Shown here piece by piece: positions 20,379-30,229 of a stretch of DNA of 64,000 nucleotides. The DNA comes from Agromyces luteolus. GTDB taxonomy: Bacteria > Actinomycetota > Actinomycetes > Actinomycetales > Microbacteriaceae. The stretch lies in contig NZ_WODA01000002.1 in NCBI RefSeq assembly GCF_009729855.1, positions 403,630-467,629 on the forward strand, written 5' to 3'. Positions within the stretch are counted from its first letter, which is position 1. Each line of letters starts with the position of its first letter. The notes beneath the pieces were generated by a model. That model was not told the origin of the DNA. It was given only the letters and a program-made list of their open reading frames with translations, and did no database searches. A program made the position numbers and the translations under genes.

Positions 20379-21764
20379 CTACGCGCCCAGGCGGTCGACC
20401 AGCTCGTCGGCGATGCCCGTGTAGGTCGCGGGCGTCAGCGCGAGCAGGCGCTGCTTGGCGTCGTCGGAGATGTCGAGGCCGCCGACGAACTCGGCGAGCT
20501 CGGTCGCGCCGACGCGCTTGCCGCGCGTGAGCTCCTTGAGGAGTGCGTAGGGGTCCTCGATCGACGACCGGCCCGCGGCCACCTCGGCGCGGATCACGGT
20601 CTGGATGGCCTCGCCGAGCACCTCCCAGTTGCCGTCGAGGTCCTCGAGCAGCAGCGCACGGTCGAGGTCGATCTCGCCGAGGCCGCGCAGGATGTTGTCG
20701 AGCGCGAGCACCGAGTGCCCGAAGCCGACGCCGATGTTGCGCTGCGAGCTCGAGTCGGTGAGGTCGCGCTGCAGGCGGCTCGTCACGAGGGTCGCCGCGA
20801 GCGAGTCGAGGATCGCCGACGAGAGCTCGAGGTTCGCCTCGGCGTTCTCGAACCGGATCGGGTTGACCTTGTGCGGCATGGTCGAGGAGCCGGTCGCGCC
20901 GGCGGCGGGGATCTGGCGGAAGTACCCGAGCGAGATGTAGGTCCAGATGTCGGTCGCGAGGTTGTGCAGCACGCGGTTCGCGTGCGAGATGCGGCCGTAG
21001 AGCTCGGCCTGCCAGTCGTGCGACTCGATCTGGGTCGTGAGCGGGTTCCAGGTGAGGCCGAGCGACTCGACGAACTCCTGCGAGACCGTGGGCCAGTCGA
21101 CGGATGGCGCCGCCACGACGTGCGCCGAGAACGTGCCCGTCGCACCGGAGAACTTGCCGAGGTACTCGGTCGCCTCGACCTGGCGGAGGATGCGCTCGAG
21201 GCGGTACGCGACGACGGCGAGCTCCTTGCCCATGGTCGTCGGCGTCGCCGGCTGCCCGTGCGTGCGCGAGAGCATCGCGGCGTCGCGGTGCTCCTCGGCG
21301 AGGCCGATCAGCTTGGCGATGACGGCACGGTACTTCGGCAGCCACACTTGGGCGACGGCGTCGCGCACCGTGAGCGCGTAGGAGAGGTTGTTGATGTCCT
21401 CGCTCGTGCACGCGAAGTGCGTCAGCTCGGCCAGGTTCGAGAGCCCGAGCTCGTCGAGCTTGCCGCGGACGAAGTACTCGACCGCCTTCACGTCGTGGCG
21501 CGTCGTCGCCTCGACGCGGGCGAGCTCGTCGATGTCGGCCTGGCCGAAGTCGGCGACGACGGCGCGGAGCGCCTGCTTCGCGTCATCCGCCAGCGGGCTC
21601 GTACCGAAGAAGCCGCGATCGGTCTGCGCGATGAGCCACTCGATCTCGACGTGCACGCGGGCCCGGTTCAGGCCGGCCTCCGAAAGGTGCTCGCCGAGTT
21701 CGCCGACGGCGGCGCGGTAGCGCCCGTCGAGCGGGCTGAGCGGCTGGGGAGGCAGCGAAGTCAT
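20379..21764 (-). CDS. purB: Adenylosuccinate lyase
   Basis: 461 residues; the cytosolic homotetramer catalyses two fumarate-releasing steps in purine biosynthesis. Motifs: LSPLDGRYRAAVGELGEHLSE, the catalytic His region SRTHGQPATPTTMGKELA, and the superfamily signature GSSTMPHKVNPIRFENAEAN, which carries the flexible catalytic Ser loop. It is of the E. coli-like PurB type judging by the N-terminus. ATG 21764 is preceded by AAGGAAA and overlaps the TGA of the upstream phosphatase gene by 4 nt (ATGA), so the two are cotranscribed and probably coupled. Confidence 0.96.
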   Translation of the reverse strand: MTSLPPQPLSPLDGRYRAAVGELGEHLSEAGLNRARVHVEIEWLIAQTDRGFFGTSPLADDAKQALRAVVADFGQADIDELARVEATTRHDVKAVEYFVRGKLDELGLSNLAELTHFACTSEDINNLSYALTVRDAVAQVWLPKYRAVIAKLIGLAEEHRDAAMLSRTHGQPATPTTMGKELAVVAYRLERILRQVEATEYLGKFSGATGTFSAHVVAAPSVDWPTVSQEFVESLGLTWNPLTTQIESHDWQAELYGRISHANRVLHNLATDIWTYISLGYFRQIPAAGATGSSTMPHKVNPIRFENAEANLELSSAILDSLAATLVTSRLQRDLTDSSSQRNIGVGFGHSVLALDNILRGLGEIDLDRALLLEDLDGNWEVLGEAIQTVIRAEVAAGRSSIEDPYALLKELTRGKRVGATELAEFVGGLDISDDAKQRLLALTPATYTGIADELVDRLGA

Positions 21765-22288
21765 CGGTTTCCTTGTCTGAGAGCCGGCGCGAGTTGCCGG
21801 AAGAGCGCCTGAGTCGACCGCTCTATCATCCCAAGAACCCGGTCGAAGGTCGCATCGTCGCTGTAGTAGGGGTCGGGGACGTCCTGGAGCGACGCGAGCT
21901 CGTGGTCGAACTCGAGGAGCAGGCGCACCTTGTGCGCATCGACCGGAGTGCGCGCCCAGTTCCGCAGCACGCGCGACTGGCCGCGGTCGAACGCGACCAC
22001 GAGGTCGAGTCTCGGGAAGTCCTCCGGATCGAACTGGCGAGCCCGGTGACGGCTGCCGTCGTACCCGGCGCGCTCGAGCGCTTCGAGCGTCCGGTGGTCG
22101 GCCTGCTCCCCCACGTGCCAGTCGCCGGTCGCCGCGGATTCGATCTCGAGCCGGTCGGAGATCCCCGCGCGTTCGGCGAGGGCGCGCAGCACGACCTCCG
22201 CCATCGGAGACCGGCAGATGTTGCCGGTGCAGACGAACGAGACTCGGAAGCGCTGCGCGGATTCCCCGGCGGGCTCCGCAGGCGTCAT
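21761..22288 (-). CDS. Low-molecular-weight protein tyrosine phosphatase
   Basis: 175 residues. The P-loop VCTGNICRSP carries the nucleophile C20 and R26, and the general acid is D139 in DPYY. All catalytic residues are present, so it is expected to remove phosphate from protein tyrosine or related targets. A short N-terminal extension (TPAEPAGESAQRF) precedes the fold; start choice within it is uncertain. It overlaps purB by 4 nt and is divergent from the WXG-like gene. Confidence 0.9.
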   Translation of the reverse strand: MTPAEPAGESAQRFRVSFVCTGNICRSPMAEVVLRALAERAGISDRLEIESAATGDWHVGEQADHRTLEALERAGYDGSRHRARQFDPEDFPRLDLVVAFDRGQSRVLRNWARTPVDAHKVRLLLEFDHELASLQDVPDPYYSDDATFDRVLGMIERSTQALFRQLAPALRQGNR

Positions 22289-22482
22289 GGAACCCTATTC
22301 TGGACCGAATCCGGGTGCGGGAACAGAGCGGGATCGGGTGCGGGTATCGCCTCGACTCGGCGACGGCGGATCGAGCGGCGGGCTCGGCGCGTGTCGTCCT
22401 CACCAGGCCGGCCGGTCGGAACGGGTTCACCGGACACGTCGCTCGGGCGCCGCGGTCGTCCGGGGGCCGGCAGGCTCGTCGC

Positions 22483-22821
22483 GTGATCCGGTCCGCTTCC
22501 GTCTCGCCCGCCGTCGCAGCGCTCCGCCTCGGGGCGGTCGAGCAGGCGCTGCTCGCCCTCCGGCGGCTGCGCGTCGAGGTCGAGCAGGTGCGCCCGGGGC
22601 TCGTGCTCGACCGCATCGACGGCTGGCACGCCGACGCCGCCGACCTCTACGCGGAGCGTGCCAGGGAGTTGCGCTTCGCGCTCGCGGGAGCGGAGCAGGC
22701 ACTGCTCGATGCGGAGGCGCGGCTCGAGGTCGAGCACGAGCGCGCGCGAGCCGCACACGCCGCCGCACTTGCGGTCGCGACACCGGATCGACCGGTCACC
22801 GGATCGGGCGGCCGCTGGTGA
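22483..22821 (+). CDS. Small helical WXG100-like protein
   Basis: About 112 residues from GTG 22483; the true start is uncertain because the frame is open upstream. It is almost entirely helical, with heptad-like Leu/Ala spacing and a central turn GWHADAADLYAERARELRFA. This resembles the W-x-G hairpin of WXG100 (Esx) proteins, with Ala replacing Gly. No Cys and no signal peptide are seen. It overlaps the hydrolase gene by 4 nt (GTGA). Its role may be to partner the helical N-terminus of that protein; this is inference. Confidence 0.55.
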   Translation: MIRSASVSPAVAALRLGAVEQALLALRRLRVEVEQVRPGLVLDRIDGWHADAADLYAERARELRFALAGAEQALLDAEARLEVEHERARAAHAAALAVATPDRPVTGSGGRW

Positions 22822-24329
22822 GCGGCCTCGAGGTCCGGAGCGGCGGGCCGCACTCGGTCGAGACGGAGGCGCTCATCGGCGAAGCGGTCCGACTCGCCGC
22901 GGTCGCCCACATCGTGGCCGGATGGGCGGCACGGGCAGCGGCGCTCCGGGCCGAGGCCGACCGCCTGGCGACGGACCCCGGGTCCGCGTCCGCCGCCGAC
23001 GGGGCGCCGGCCGCCGGGATCGACCTCGACACCGCCCATGCCGGTCTCGCCTCGGCCGAGCGTGCGGCGTCCGACCTCTCGACCGCGCTCGGGCTGGGTG
23101 CGACCCGGTACGTGATGGCCGAGGGCCTCGTCGCCGGGCTCGTGGAGGCGGGACGGCGGGTGGGCGCCGGGGTGGCCGGCCTGGCCGCGTCGGGCCTGCT
23201 GCTGCCGGCCGCGTCCGCGGCCGCGCTCGCGCTCGGCCCCATCGCGCTGGGCGGCACGCTGGCCCTCGCCGTGGACCCGGACCGCCATGCCGAGGCCGTC
23301 GGGGCGGTGCTCGCCCGGCACGGCCTGCCGATCCTGTCCGACCCCGCGTTCGTCGAGCTCGTCCGGGTGGCGGCCGACCAGGCCGACGAGCTGCTCGCCG
23401 GCCTGTTCCGCGCACCGGGCCTGTTCGCGATCGGACCCGCGCTCGACGCTCCGGAGAATGCCGGCCTGGTGCTCGCGGCCGCCGGAGTCGTCGGGCTCGT
23501 CACGGGCTCGCGGGGCCTTCGCGAGACCGCGATCTCCGCTCCGATCCGCACGTCCGCGCCGGACCTCGCCGGCCAGGGCGGGCGTGGCGCCGACGGCGCC
23601 GCTCCGGTGCGCGGCATCGCCGATCTCGCCGAGCGCATCCCGCCGTCCGACGCGCGGGGGCCGCAGGTCCGGATCGAGCGCTACGACACGGACCGCGGCG
23701 CACACTGGATCGTCTACTCGGCCGGCACCGCCGACTTCGGGATGGAGCCCGCCCGCGAGCCGTACGACATGACGGCCAACCTGCACGGCGTCGCCGGGGC
23801 ATCCGTGCTGCATGACCTCATCGGCCTGCCCTCGGAGGCGGCCGCGTCTGAGCGCGCGCTGCGCGCGGCGATGGCCGAGGCCGGGGTGGAACCGGGTGAT
23901 CCCGTGATCGTGGTCGGCCACTCGGCCGGCGGCATGGTCGCGGCGAACGTGGCCGCCGATCCCGACCTCGACGTGGTCGCCGCCGTCAGCCTCGGCGGAC
24001 CCGTCGCGCAGGTGCCGACCGGCGACACTCCGCTGCTCTCGGTCGCGCACGGCGAGGACCTCGTGCCCGCCACGGCGGGTTCCGGCGTCGCGGCCGGCGG
24101 GCGCATCGAGGTGGGCCGGAGCCTCGGCGCCCTCGATCCCGGGACGGGCGGCGCGGTGCCCGCGCACTCGATCGACCGCTACCGCGAGACCGCGCGCCTG
24201 ATCGATCGCGACGACGATCCGCGGCTCGCGGAGTTCCGCGACCTCGTCACGGGGTTCACCGACGGCGCGGCGCCCGCCGAGGTGTCGTACTGGCGGGTCG
24301 AGCGCGCCGCCGACGGCCGGGGCCGGTGA
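22818..24329 (+). CDS. Alpha/beta hydrolase with N-terminal helical, WXG-like region
   Basis: 503 residues. Residues 1-110 are helical and Ala-rich with AGWAARAAALRAEADRLA. A hydrophobic stretch follows at about 115-155 ([21 protein letters not shown]). The C-terminal alpha/beta-hydrolase domain has the nucleophile elbow GHSAGGMVAAN at S369, a candidate acid in SVAHGEDLVP and the His in PAHSIDRYRETA, so a complete Ser-Asp-His triad is plausible. The architecture resembles actinobacterial hydrolases linked to type VII secretion (DUF1023-like), but no Ecc secretion genes are nearby. GTG 22818 overlaps the upstream gene stop. Confidence 0.65.
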   Translation: MSGLEVRSGGPHSVETEALIGEAVRLAAVAHIVAGWAARAAALRAEADRLATDPGSASAADGAPAAGIDLDTAHAGLASAERAASDLSTALGLGATRYVMAEGLVAGLVEAGRRVGAGVAGLAASGLLLPAASAAALALGPIALGGTLALAVDPDRHAEAVGAVLARHGLPILSDPAFVELVRVAADQADELLAGLFRAPGLFAIGPALDAPENAGLVLAAAGVVGLVTGSRGLRETAISAPIRTSAPDLAGQGGRGADGAAPVRGIADLAERIPPSDARGPQVRIERYDTDRGAHWIVYSAGTADFGMEPAREPYDMTANLHGVAGASVLHDLIGLPSEAAASERALRAAMAEAGVEPGDPVIVVGHSAGGMVAANVAADPDLDVVAAVSLGGPVAQVPTGDTPLLSVAHGEDLVPATAGSGVAAGGRIEVGRSLGALDPGTGGAVPAHSIDRYRETARLIDRDDDPRLAEFRDLVTGFTDGAAPAEVSYWRVERAADGRGR

Positions 24330-24357
24330 CGGGCTCGGCCGGGTCGCGCCGACGCGC

Positions 24358-24738
24358 TCAGTCGGAAGGCCGGACGACCAGCCCGATGAGCCAGCTGATG
24401 AGGCCGAGCACGAGCGCGCCGAGGACGCCCCACCAGAAGCCGTCGACCTCGAGGCCGAAGCCCATCAGCCCGCTGATCCAGTCGACGAGGAGCAGGAGCA
24501 GTCCGTTGACGATGAACGAGATGAGCCCGAGCGTCAGCACGTACAGCGGGAAGCCGACGATGCGGATGAACGTCCCGATCGTCGCGTTCACGACGCCGAA
24601 GATCGCGGCGACGAGCAGGTACGTGAGCACCGTCGCGATGTCGGTGTCCTCGTAGGGCACCACGCTGACGCCGGCGACGAGGAGGGTGGTGAGCCAGAGG
24701 GCGAACGCGACGACGATGACCTTCAGGAGGAAGCGCAT
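24358..24738 (-). CDS. Phage-holin-4-superfamily (YvlD-like) membrane protein
   Basis: 126 residues from ATG 24738, with four membrane helices ([80 protein letters not shown]). The pattern [23 protein letters not shown] is typical of the Phage_holin_4_2/YvlD family, which is chromosomal and not evidence for a prophage. A -10-like CATAGT lies 7 nt upstream of the ATG on this strand, with no ribosome-binding site, suggesting a leaderless mRNA. Confidence 0.8.
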   Translation of the reverse strand: MRFLLKVIVVAFALWLTTLLVAGVSVVPYEDTDIATVLTYLLVAAIFGVVNATIGTFIRIVGFPLYVLTLGLISFIVNGLLLLLVDWISGLMGFGLEVDGFWWGVLGALVLGLISWLIGLVVRPSD

Positions 24739-24791
24739 GCCCCCAACTATGGCAGCGGGGGGCGTGCGAGCGAAGGGGTACGGTGGATGCC

Positions 24792-25874
24792 GTGACCGCA
24801 TCGGAGCCCACGCCCCCGCAGGTGCGCCTGCGCCCGGAGATCGCCGCGCTTCCCCCGTACCGCCAGGGCCGGCCGGCCCCGGCGGACGGCTTCAAGCTGT
24901 CGAGCAACGAGAACCCCTGGCCGCCCGTCGCCGCCGTCGAGGCGGCCATCGCGGCCGCCGCCTCGGAGGTCCACCGGTATCCGGATGCCACCGCGCTGAC
25001 GCTCCGCGAACGGCTGGCCGAGCGCTACGGCGTGGCCGTCGACGAGGTGCTCGTCGGGGCCGGATCGGTGTCGCTCCTCGCCCAGTTCGTGCTCGCCGCG
25101 GCCGGCCCGGGTGACGAGGTCGTCTACTCGTGGCGCTCCTTCGAGGCCTACCCCGGGCTCGTCACCGTCGCGGGGGCGACGAGCGTCCAGGTCCCGAACC
25201 GGCCCGACCACGGGCACGACCTCGACGCCATGGCGGCCGCCGTCACCGACCGCACGCGCGTGCTGATCGTGTGCTCCCCCAACAACCCCACCGGGGTTCC
25301 CGTCACCGCCGAGGAGTTCGAGCGCTTCATGGCGCGCGTGCCGTCCGACCGGCTCGTGCTGCTCGACGAGGCGTACGCCGAGTTCGTCCGGGACGAGGCA
25401 TCCGTCGACGGCATCTCGCTCATCGGGCGCCACCCGAACCTCGTCGTGCTCCGGACCTTCTCCAAGGCCTACGGCCTCGCCGGCGTCCGGATCGGCTACG
25501 CGATCGGCCCGGTGCCGATCCTCGACGCCGCGCGCGCGACCGCGATCCCCCTCGGCGTGACCGGGGTCGCCACGGCCGGCGCCCTCGCCGCGCTCGAGCC
25601 GGCCAACGAGGCCGAGCTGCTCGCGCGCGTCGACGCGCTCGCCGAGCGCCGCGAGGCCCTGCGCGACGCGCTCATCGCGCAGGGCTGGGAGATCCCGGCG
25701 GCGCAGGGGAACTTCGTGTGGCTGCCGACCGGCGACCGCACGGTCGAGGTCGCCGAGGCGCTCTTCGACGGCGGGATCGTCGCGCGCGCGTTCCCCGGCG
25801 ACGGCATCCGGGTCTCCGTCGGGGAGCACGAGTCTGTGGACGTACTCCTAAGGCTTCTCGGGGAGCTTGTCTGA
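24792..25874 (+). CDS. hisC: Histidinol-phosphate/aromatic aminotransferase
   Basis: About 360 residues; fold type I PLP enzyme. Motifs: [32 protein letters not shown], the PLP lysine at about K225 in [17 protein letters not shown], and QGNFVWLP near the C-terminus. HisC-like enzymes transaminate histidinol phosphate, and actinobacterial paralogues (Pat) act on aromatic amino acids; with no his genes nearby the second role is possible. A -10-like TACGGT (24779-24784) ends 7 nt before GTG 24792, favouring a leaderless start there over GTG 24783. The 2-oxoacid dehydrogenase genes follow. Confidence 0.85.
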   Translation: MTASEPTPPQVRLRPEIAALPPYRQGRPAPADGFKLSSNENPWPPVAAVEAAIAAAASEVHRYPDATALTLRERLAERYGVAVDEVLVGAGSVSLLAQFVLAAAGPGDEVVYSWRSFEAYPGLVTVAGATSVQVPNRPDHGHDLDAMAAAVTDRTRVLIVCSPNNPTGVPVTAEEFERFMARVPSDRLVLLDEAYAEFVRDEASVDGISLIGRHPNLVVLRTFSKAYGLAGVRIGYAIGPVPILDAARATAIPLGVTGVATAGALAALEPANEAELLARVDALAERREALRDALIAQGWEIPAAQGNFVWLPTGDRTVEVAEALFDGGIVARAFPGDGIRVSVGEHESVDVLLRLLGELV

Positions 25875-25917
25875 CCTCCACAAGAATGGGCCCACACCGA
25901 GCGGGTACCGTGGAACG

Positions 25918-27051
25918 GTGGCAGCCCCCTCACGCGACTTCACCGCTCCGACGGTCCAGTTCCTGACGCCCGAGGGCGAACTGCGTCCGACGCCCGAGGC
26001 GGAGGGCTACCTCCCCCTCGTCGAGGCGTTGCCGGATGCCGCGCTCGAGCAGTTCTACCGCGACATGGTCGTCTCGCGGCGGGTCGACGTGACCGGCGCG
26101 AACCTCCAGCGACAGGGCCAGCTCGCGCTCTGGGTGCCGAGCCACGGCCAGGAGGCCGCGCAGGTCGGGTCCGCCCGCGCCGCGCGCCCGCAGGACCACG
26201 TCTTCCCGTCGTACCGCGAGCACGTCGTCGGCATGATCCGCGGGCTCGACCCGGTCGCCATCCTGAAGCTGCTCCGCGGCGCGACCCTCGGCGGCTGGGA
26301 TCCCGCGGAGAACGGCAATTTCCACCTCTACACGCTCGTGCTCGCCTCGCAGACGCTGCACGCGACCGGCTACGCCATGGGCCTGCAGTTCGACGGCGCG
26401 ACCGCGACGGGCGATCCCGAGGCGGATGCCGCGGTGCTCGTGTACTACGGAGACGGCTCGACGTCGCAGGGCGACGCGAACGAGGCGCTCGTGTTCGCCT
26501 CGAGCTACAACACGCCGCAGGTCTTCTTCGTGCAGAACAACCAGTGGGCGATCTCGGTGCCGGTCTCGCGCCAGTCGCGCAGCCCGCTGTCGCTGCGCGG
26601 CGGCGGCTTCGGCATGCCGGGCATCCGGATCGACGGCAACGACGTGCTCGCGAGCTACGCGGTGACGCGGCAGGCGCTCGAGGAGGCCCGAGCCGGCGAG
26701 GGCCCCTCGTTCATCGAGGCCGTGACCTACCGCATGGGCGCGCACACGACGGCCGACGACCCGACGAAGTACCGCACCGACGACGAGGTCGCGTACTGGA
26801 CCGCACGCGACCCGATCACGCGCTTCCGCGCGTGGCTCGAGGGGCGCGGGGCGTCCGCCGGGTTCTTCGCCGGCGTCGACGAGGAGGCGGCGGACATCGC
26901 GGCCGACGTCAGGACGCGCGCGCTCGAGATCACCGCTCCCCCGCGCAGCGACATCTTCGCCCACGTCTACAGCGAGCCGCACCCGCTGGTGGAGGCGCAG
27001 GCCGCCTGGCTCGAGGAGTATGAGAACTCGTTCGAAGGAGGCCGGGCATGA
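25918..27051 (+). CDS. 2-oxoacid dehydrogenase E1 component, alpha subunit
   Basis: About 377 residues. With E1-beta it decarboxylates a 2-oxoacid using thiamine diphosphate. The ThDP-binding motif is present: YYGDGSTSQGDANEALVFAS ending in FVQNNQWAIS. Also seen are SHGQEAAQVGSA and RMGAHTTADDPTKYR with phosphorylation-loop-like residues. Sequence style fits branched-chain or pyruvate dehydrogenases of the alpha2beta2 type; the substrate cannot be decided. GTG 25918 gives the expected N-terminus (AAPSRDFTAPTVQFLTPEGE); TTG 25867 would overlap hisC. It overlaps the beta-subunit gene by 4 nt (ATGA). Confidence 0.88.
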   Translation: MAAPSRDFTAPTVQFLTPEGELRPTPEAEGYLPLVEALPDAALEQFYRDMVVSRRVDVTGANLQRQGQLALWVPSHGQEAAQVGSARAARPQDHVFPSYREHVVGMIRGLDPVAILKLLRGATLGGWDPAENGNFHLYTLVLASQTLHATGYAMGLQFDGATATGDPEADAAVLVYYGDGSTSQGDANEALVFASSYNTPQVFFVQNNQWAISVPVSRQSRSPLSLRGGGFGMPGIRIDGNDVLASYAVTRQALEEARAGEGPSFIEAVTYRMGAHTTADDPTKYRTDDEVAYWTARDPITRFRAWLEGRGASAGFFAGVDEEAADIAADVRTRALEITAPPRSDIFAHVYSEPHPLVEAQAAWLEEYENSFEGGRA

Positions 27052-28076
27052 CGGTCGAGACGGTCGCCGGCGCGCCGGCCGAGGCGGACGAGCTCCGCGG
27101 CGTGCACACGCTCTCGATGGCCAAGGCCATCAACGCGGGCCTCGCCGAGGCGATGCGCAACGACCCCAAGGTCCTCCTGATGGGCGAGGACATCGGCGCG
27201 CTCGGCGGCGTGTTCCGCGTCACCGAGGGCCTGCTCGCCGAGTTCGGCGACCGCCGCGTGCTCGACAGCCCGCTCGCCGAGTCGGGCATCGTCGGCACCG
27301 CGATCGGCATGGCGATGCGCGGGTACCGTCCCGTGCTCGAGATCCAGTTCGACGGCTTCATCTTCCCGGCGTTCGACCAGATCACCACGCAGCTCGCGCG
27401 CATGAACCTCCGCCACGACGGCGGAATGCCGATGCCCGTGGTCATCCGGGTGCCCTACGGCGGCCACATCGGCTCGATCGAGCACCACCAGGAGAGCCCC
27501 GAGGCGTACTTCGCGCACACCCCCGGCCTCCGCGTGGTCAGCCCGTCGTCGCCGCACGACGCGTACTGGATGATCCAGGAGGCGATCGCCTCGAACGACC
27601 CGGTGCTGTTCTTCGAGCCGAAGAGCCGCTACTGGCCGAAGGGGCCGGTCGACCACGACCACGCCGGCCTGCCGCTGCACGCGAGCCGGGTCGTCCGCCG
27701 CGGCGACGACGTGACCGTCGTCGGGCACGGCGCGATGATCGCGACACTCCTGCAGGCCGCCGACATCGCCGCCGAGGAGGGCCGGAGCCTCGAGGTCGTC
27801 GACCTGCGCTCCCTCTCCCCCATCGACTTCGGCCCGATCGTCGACTCGGTGCAGCGCACCGGTCGGCTGGTCGTCGCGCAGGAGGCCTACGGCTTCGTGA
27901 GCGTCGGCTCCGAGATCGCCGCGACGGTCGCCGAGCGCGCGTTCTACTCGCTCGAGGCGCCGGTGCTGCGGGTCTCGAGCTTCGACACGCCGTTCCCGCC
28001 CGCCGCGCTCGAGTCCGAGTACCTGCCGAGCGCCGACCGGGTGCTCGAGGCGGTCGACCGGTCGCTGGCGTACTGA
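27048..28076 (+). CDS. 2-oxoacid dehydrogenase E1 component, beta subunit
   Basis: 342 residues. Typical transketolase-like beta chain: [71 protein letters not shown] and the conserved [19 protein letters not shown]. The C-terminal domain has [11 protein letters not shown] and [13 protein letters not shown]. It completes the E1 heterotetramer with the upstream alpha chain, to which it is translationally coupled. Confidence 0.92.
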   Translation: MTVETVAGAPAEADELRGVHTLSMAKAINAGLAEAMRNDPKVLLMGEDIGALGGVFRVTEGLLAEFGDRRVLDSPLAESGIVGTAIGMAMRGYRPVLEIQFDGFIFPAFDQITTQLARMNLRHDGGMPMPVVIRVPYGGHIGSIEHHQESPEAYFAHTPGLRVVSPSSPHDAYWMIQEAIASNDPVLFFEPKSRYWPKGPVDHDHAGLPLHASRVVRRGDDVTVVGHGAMIATLLQAADIAAEEGRSLEVVDLRSLSPIDFGPIVDSVQRTGRLVVAQEAYGFVSVGSEIAATVAERAFYSLEAPVLRVSSFDTPFPPAALESEYLPSADRVLEAVDRSLAY

Positions 28077-28143
28077 CCCGCGGGTCGCGCTCATCGCGCG
28101 GCGCACTCGCACCCGAATCCAACCGACGAACCTGAGGAGCACG

Positions 28144-29565
28144 ATGAGCGAGATCCGATTCCCGCTTCCCGACGTGGGCGAGGGCCTCACCGAGGCCGAG
28201 ATCGTGCAGTGGCGCGTGGCGCCCGGCGACCGCATCTCGCTCGACCAGGTGTTCGTCGAGATCGAGACGGCGAAGTCGCTGGTCGAACTGCCGAGCGCGT
28301 TCGAGGGCACCGTCAGCGAGTTGCTCGTCGAGGAGGGCCGGACGGTCGACGTGGGCACGCCGATCCTGGTCGTCCAGACGGATGCCGCGGCCGGCATGTC
28401 TTCGCCGGATGGCGCGCCCGCTCCGGCCGAGGCGCCGGTCGCAGCTGCGGCCGCACCCGCGTCGACGACCGCGCCCGCACCGGGCGACGAGGGCGGCGCC
28501 GTGCTCGTCGGCCACGGCAGCAGCGGCCCGAGCCGGAGCCGTCGCCGTCGCCACCCCGCTCCCGGCGGCGCGCACGAGCACCTCGCTCCCCCGCCCCCGC
28601 CCCCGACGCCCGCCGTCTCGGCGGCATCCCCGGGCCCGGCGGCGCCCGCACCCGCCCCCGCCCAGGCCGAGCCGGCCAAACCGGCCGATCGGCACGACGA
28701 CGGGGTCCCCGTGATCGCGAAGCCCCCGATCCGCAAGCTCGCGAAGGACCTCGGCGTCGACCTGTCGCGCGTCGCGCCGACCGGCCCGATCGGCGACATC
28801 ACCCGCGACGACGTGATCCGCGAGGCCAGCCAGGCCAGCGTCTTCCGCAACATCCAGACGCCCGAGGCGCCCTCCGACCGCGAGACGCGCATCCCGGTCA
28901 AGGGAGTGCGCAAGGCGATCGCGACCGCGATGGTGCAGAGTGCATACTCGGCGCCGCATGTGTCGGTGTTCGTCGACGTCGACGCCACGCGCACCATGGA
29001 GTACCTCAAGCGACTCAAGGCGTCGCCCGACTACGCGGGCATCAAGATCTCGCCGCTGCTCATCATGGCGAAGGCCATGCTGTGGGCCGTGCGCCGCAAC
29101 CCGACGGTGAACGCGCAGTGGACCGATGACGAGATCATCGTGAAGCACTACGTGAACCTCGGCATCGCGGCGGCGACGCCGCGCGGGCTCATCGTGCCGA
29201 ACGTCAAGGACGCGCAGGACATGTCGATGGTCGAACTCGCGACGGCGCTCGAGCAACTGACGCTGACCGCCCGGGAGGGCAAGACGCAACCCGCCGAGAT
29301 GCAGGGCGGCACCATCACGATCACGAACATCGGCGTGTTCGGCATGGACACCGGAACCCCGATCCTCAACCCCGGCGAGGTGGGCATCGTCGCCCTGGGC
29401 ACGATCAAGCAGAAGCCGTGGGTCGTCGACGGCGAGGTGCGCCCGCGGTTCGTCACGACGATCGGCGGCTCGTTCGATCACCGCGTCGTCGACGGTGACG
29501 TCGTGTCGCGGTTCGTCGCCGACGTGGCCTCGATCATCGAGGAGCCGGCGCTCCTGCTCGAGTAG
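28144..29565 (+). CDS. 2-oxoacid dehydrogenase E2 component (dihydrolipoyl acyltransferase)
   Basis: 473 residues. Domains: lipoyl domain at 1-80 with the lipoylated Lys at K44 ([13 protein letters not shown]), a long Ala/Pro linker at about 80-190, a peripheral subunit-binding domain ([28 protein letters not shown]) and the C-terminal catalytic acyltransferase domain with the active-site [14 protein letters not shown]. Only one lipoyl domain is present. GAGGAGCACG precedes the ATG. No dihydrolipoyl dehydrogenase (E3) gene is in the window. Substrate class (pyruvate or branched-chain) is undecided; the neighbouring aminotransferase is compatible with amino-acid catabolism. Confidence 0.92.
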   Translation: MSEIRFPLPDVGEGLTEAEIVQWRVAPGDRISLDQVFVEIETAKSLVELPSAFEGTVSELLVEEGRTVDVGTPILVVQTDAAAGMSSPDGAPAPAEAPVAAAAAPASTTAPAPGDEGGAVLVGHGSSGPSRSRRRRHPAPGGAHEHLAPPPPPPTPAVSAASPGPAAPAPAPAQAEPAKPADRHDDGVPVIAKPPIRKLAKDLGVDLSRVAPTGPIGDITRDDVIREASQASVFRNIQTPEAPSDRETRIPVKGVRKAIATAMVQSAYSAPHVSVFVDVDATRTMEYLKRLKASPDYAGIKISPLLIMAKAMLWAVRRNPTVNAQWTDDEIIVKHYVNLGIAAATPRGLIVPNVKDAQDMSMVELATALEQLTLTAREGKTQPAEMQGGTITITNIGVFGMDTGTPILNPGEVGIVALGTIKQKPWVVDGEVRPRFVTTIGGSFDHRVVDGDVVSRFVADVASIIEEPALLLE

Positions 29566-29588
29566 CGGCTGCCGCGGCGGCGGCCCGG

Positions 29589-29605
29589 CGGCCCGACTCG
29601 GGCCG
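29589..29605. terminator. Hairpin between convergent E2 and acetyltransferase genes
   Basis: CGGCCCG (29589-29595) and CGGGCCG (29599-29605) form a perfect 7-bp stem with a 3-nt loop, between two gene 3' ends. Confidence 0.55.
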
Positions 29606-29610
29606 TCGCC

Positions 29611-30108
29611 TCAGAGGCGGATCTCGTAGACGACCACGCCGTCGGTCCGGCCGACCTCGACGAGGCCGGCCTGCTCGAGCACGCGGCGCGCGGGCAGGTT
29701 CGCGATCTCGCATTCGGCACGCGCGACGAGCGCGCCGGCCTCGCGGAGCACGTCGAGCGCGGCGTCGACGACGTGGTGGGACAGTCCGGCGCCGCGCGCG
29801 GCGGGCACGAGTCCGAACGCGAACTCGACGGCGCCGCGCTCGTCGGGCGGGCCGAAGAGGTTCACGCCGCCGACGGCGGGGCCCTCGTCCCCGTCGACGC
29901 CGGGACGTCGCACGAGGTAGGGGCCGTAGGGCGCCGGGTCGCCGTCGCGCTGCGCTGCGCGGACGTAGTCGGCGAGAAGCTCGGGTTCGTCGGTGAACGA
30001 GTAGCCGCCCTCCCAGCCGTCGAGCGGATCGACGTGGCCGTCGAGCAGGCGCTCGGCGTCGGAGGGGGTGAACGGGTGCAGGGTGATGGGGCTCGTGGCG
30101 GTTTCCAC
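29611..30108 (-). CDS. GNAT-family N-acetyltransferase
   Basis: About 165 residues from GTG 30108; a start at 30156 is in frame but gives a Cys/Arg-rich leader without family similarity. The GNAT core shows ITLHPFTPSDAERLLDG, GGVNLFGPPDERGAVEFAFGLVPAARGAGLSHHVVDAALDVL (split here around the acetyl-CoA loop RGAGLS) and CEIANLPARRVLEQAGLVEVG. The substrate is unknown. It is divergent from znuA. Confidence 0.78.
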   Translation of the reverse strand: METATSPITLHPFTPSDAERLLDGHVDPLDGWEGGYSFTDEPELLADYVRAAQRDGDPAPYGPYLVRRPGVDGDEGPAVGGVNLFGPPDERGAVEFAFGLVPAARGAGLSHHVVDAALDVLREAGALVARAECEIANLPARRVLEQAGLVEVGRTDGVVVYEIRL

Positions 30109-30193
30109 GGCTGACACTCTCGCACGGACGACCGACGAACGACAGCCCCAGTGCACAGAACGTCACGCGAACACGGCGCGACGGTAGATGGTT

Positions 30194-30223
30194 TTGACAA
30201 TCATTATCAATAACGCGTACGCT
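30194..30223 (+). promoter_or_regulatory. Zur-type operator overlapping the znuA promoter
   Basis: TTGACAATCATTATCAA (30194-30210) is a near-perfect palindrome (7 of 8 pairs) and looks like a Zur/Fur-type box. Its first six bases, TTGACA, also form a consensus -35. A -10-like TACGCT is at 30218-30223, 18 nt later and ending 6 nt before the znuA ATG. Binding of Zur with zinc would block RNA polymerase directly. Confidence 0.8.
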
Positions 30224-30229
30224 CGTCAC

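Noticed and set aside
24358..24738. Prophage remnant because of the holin-like gene
   Set aside because: This family is a common chromosomal membrane protein and no phage structural, lysis or integrase gene is nearby.
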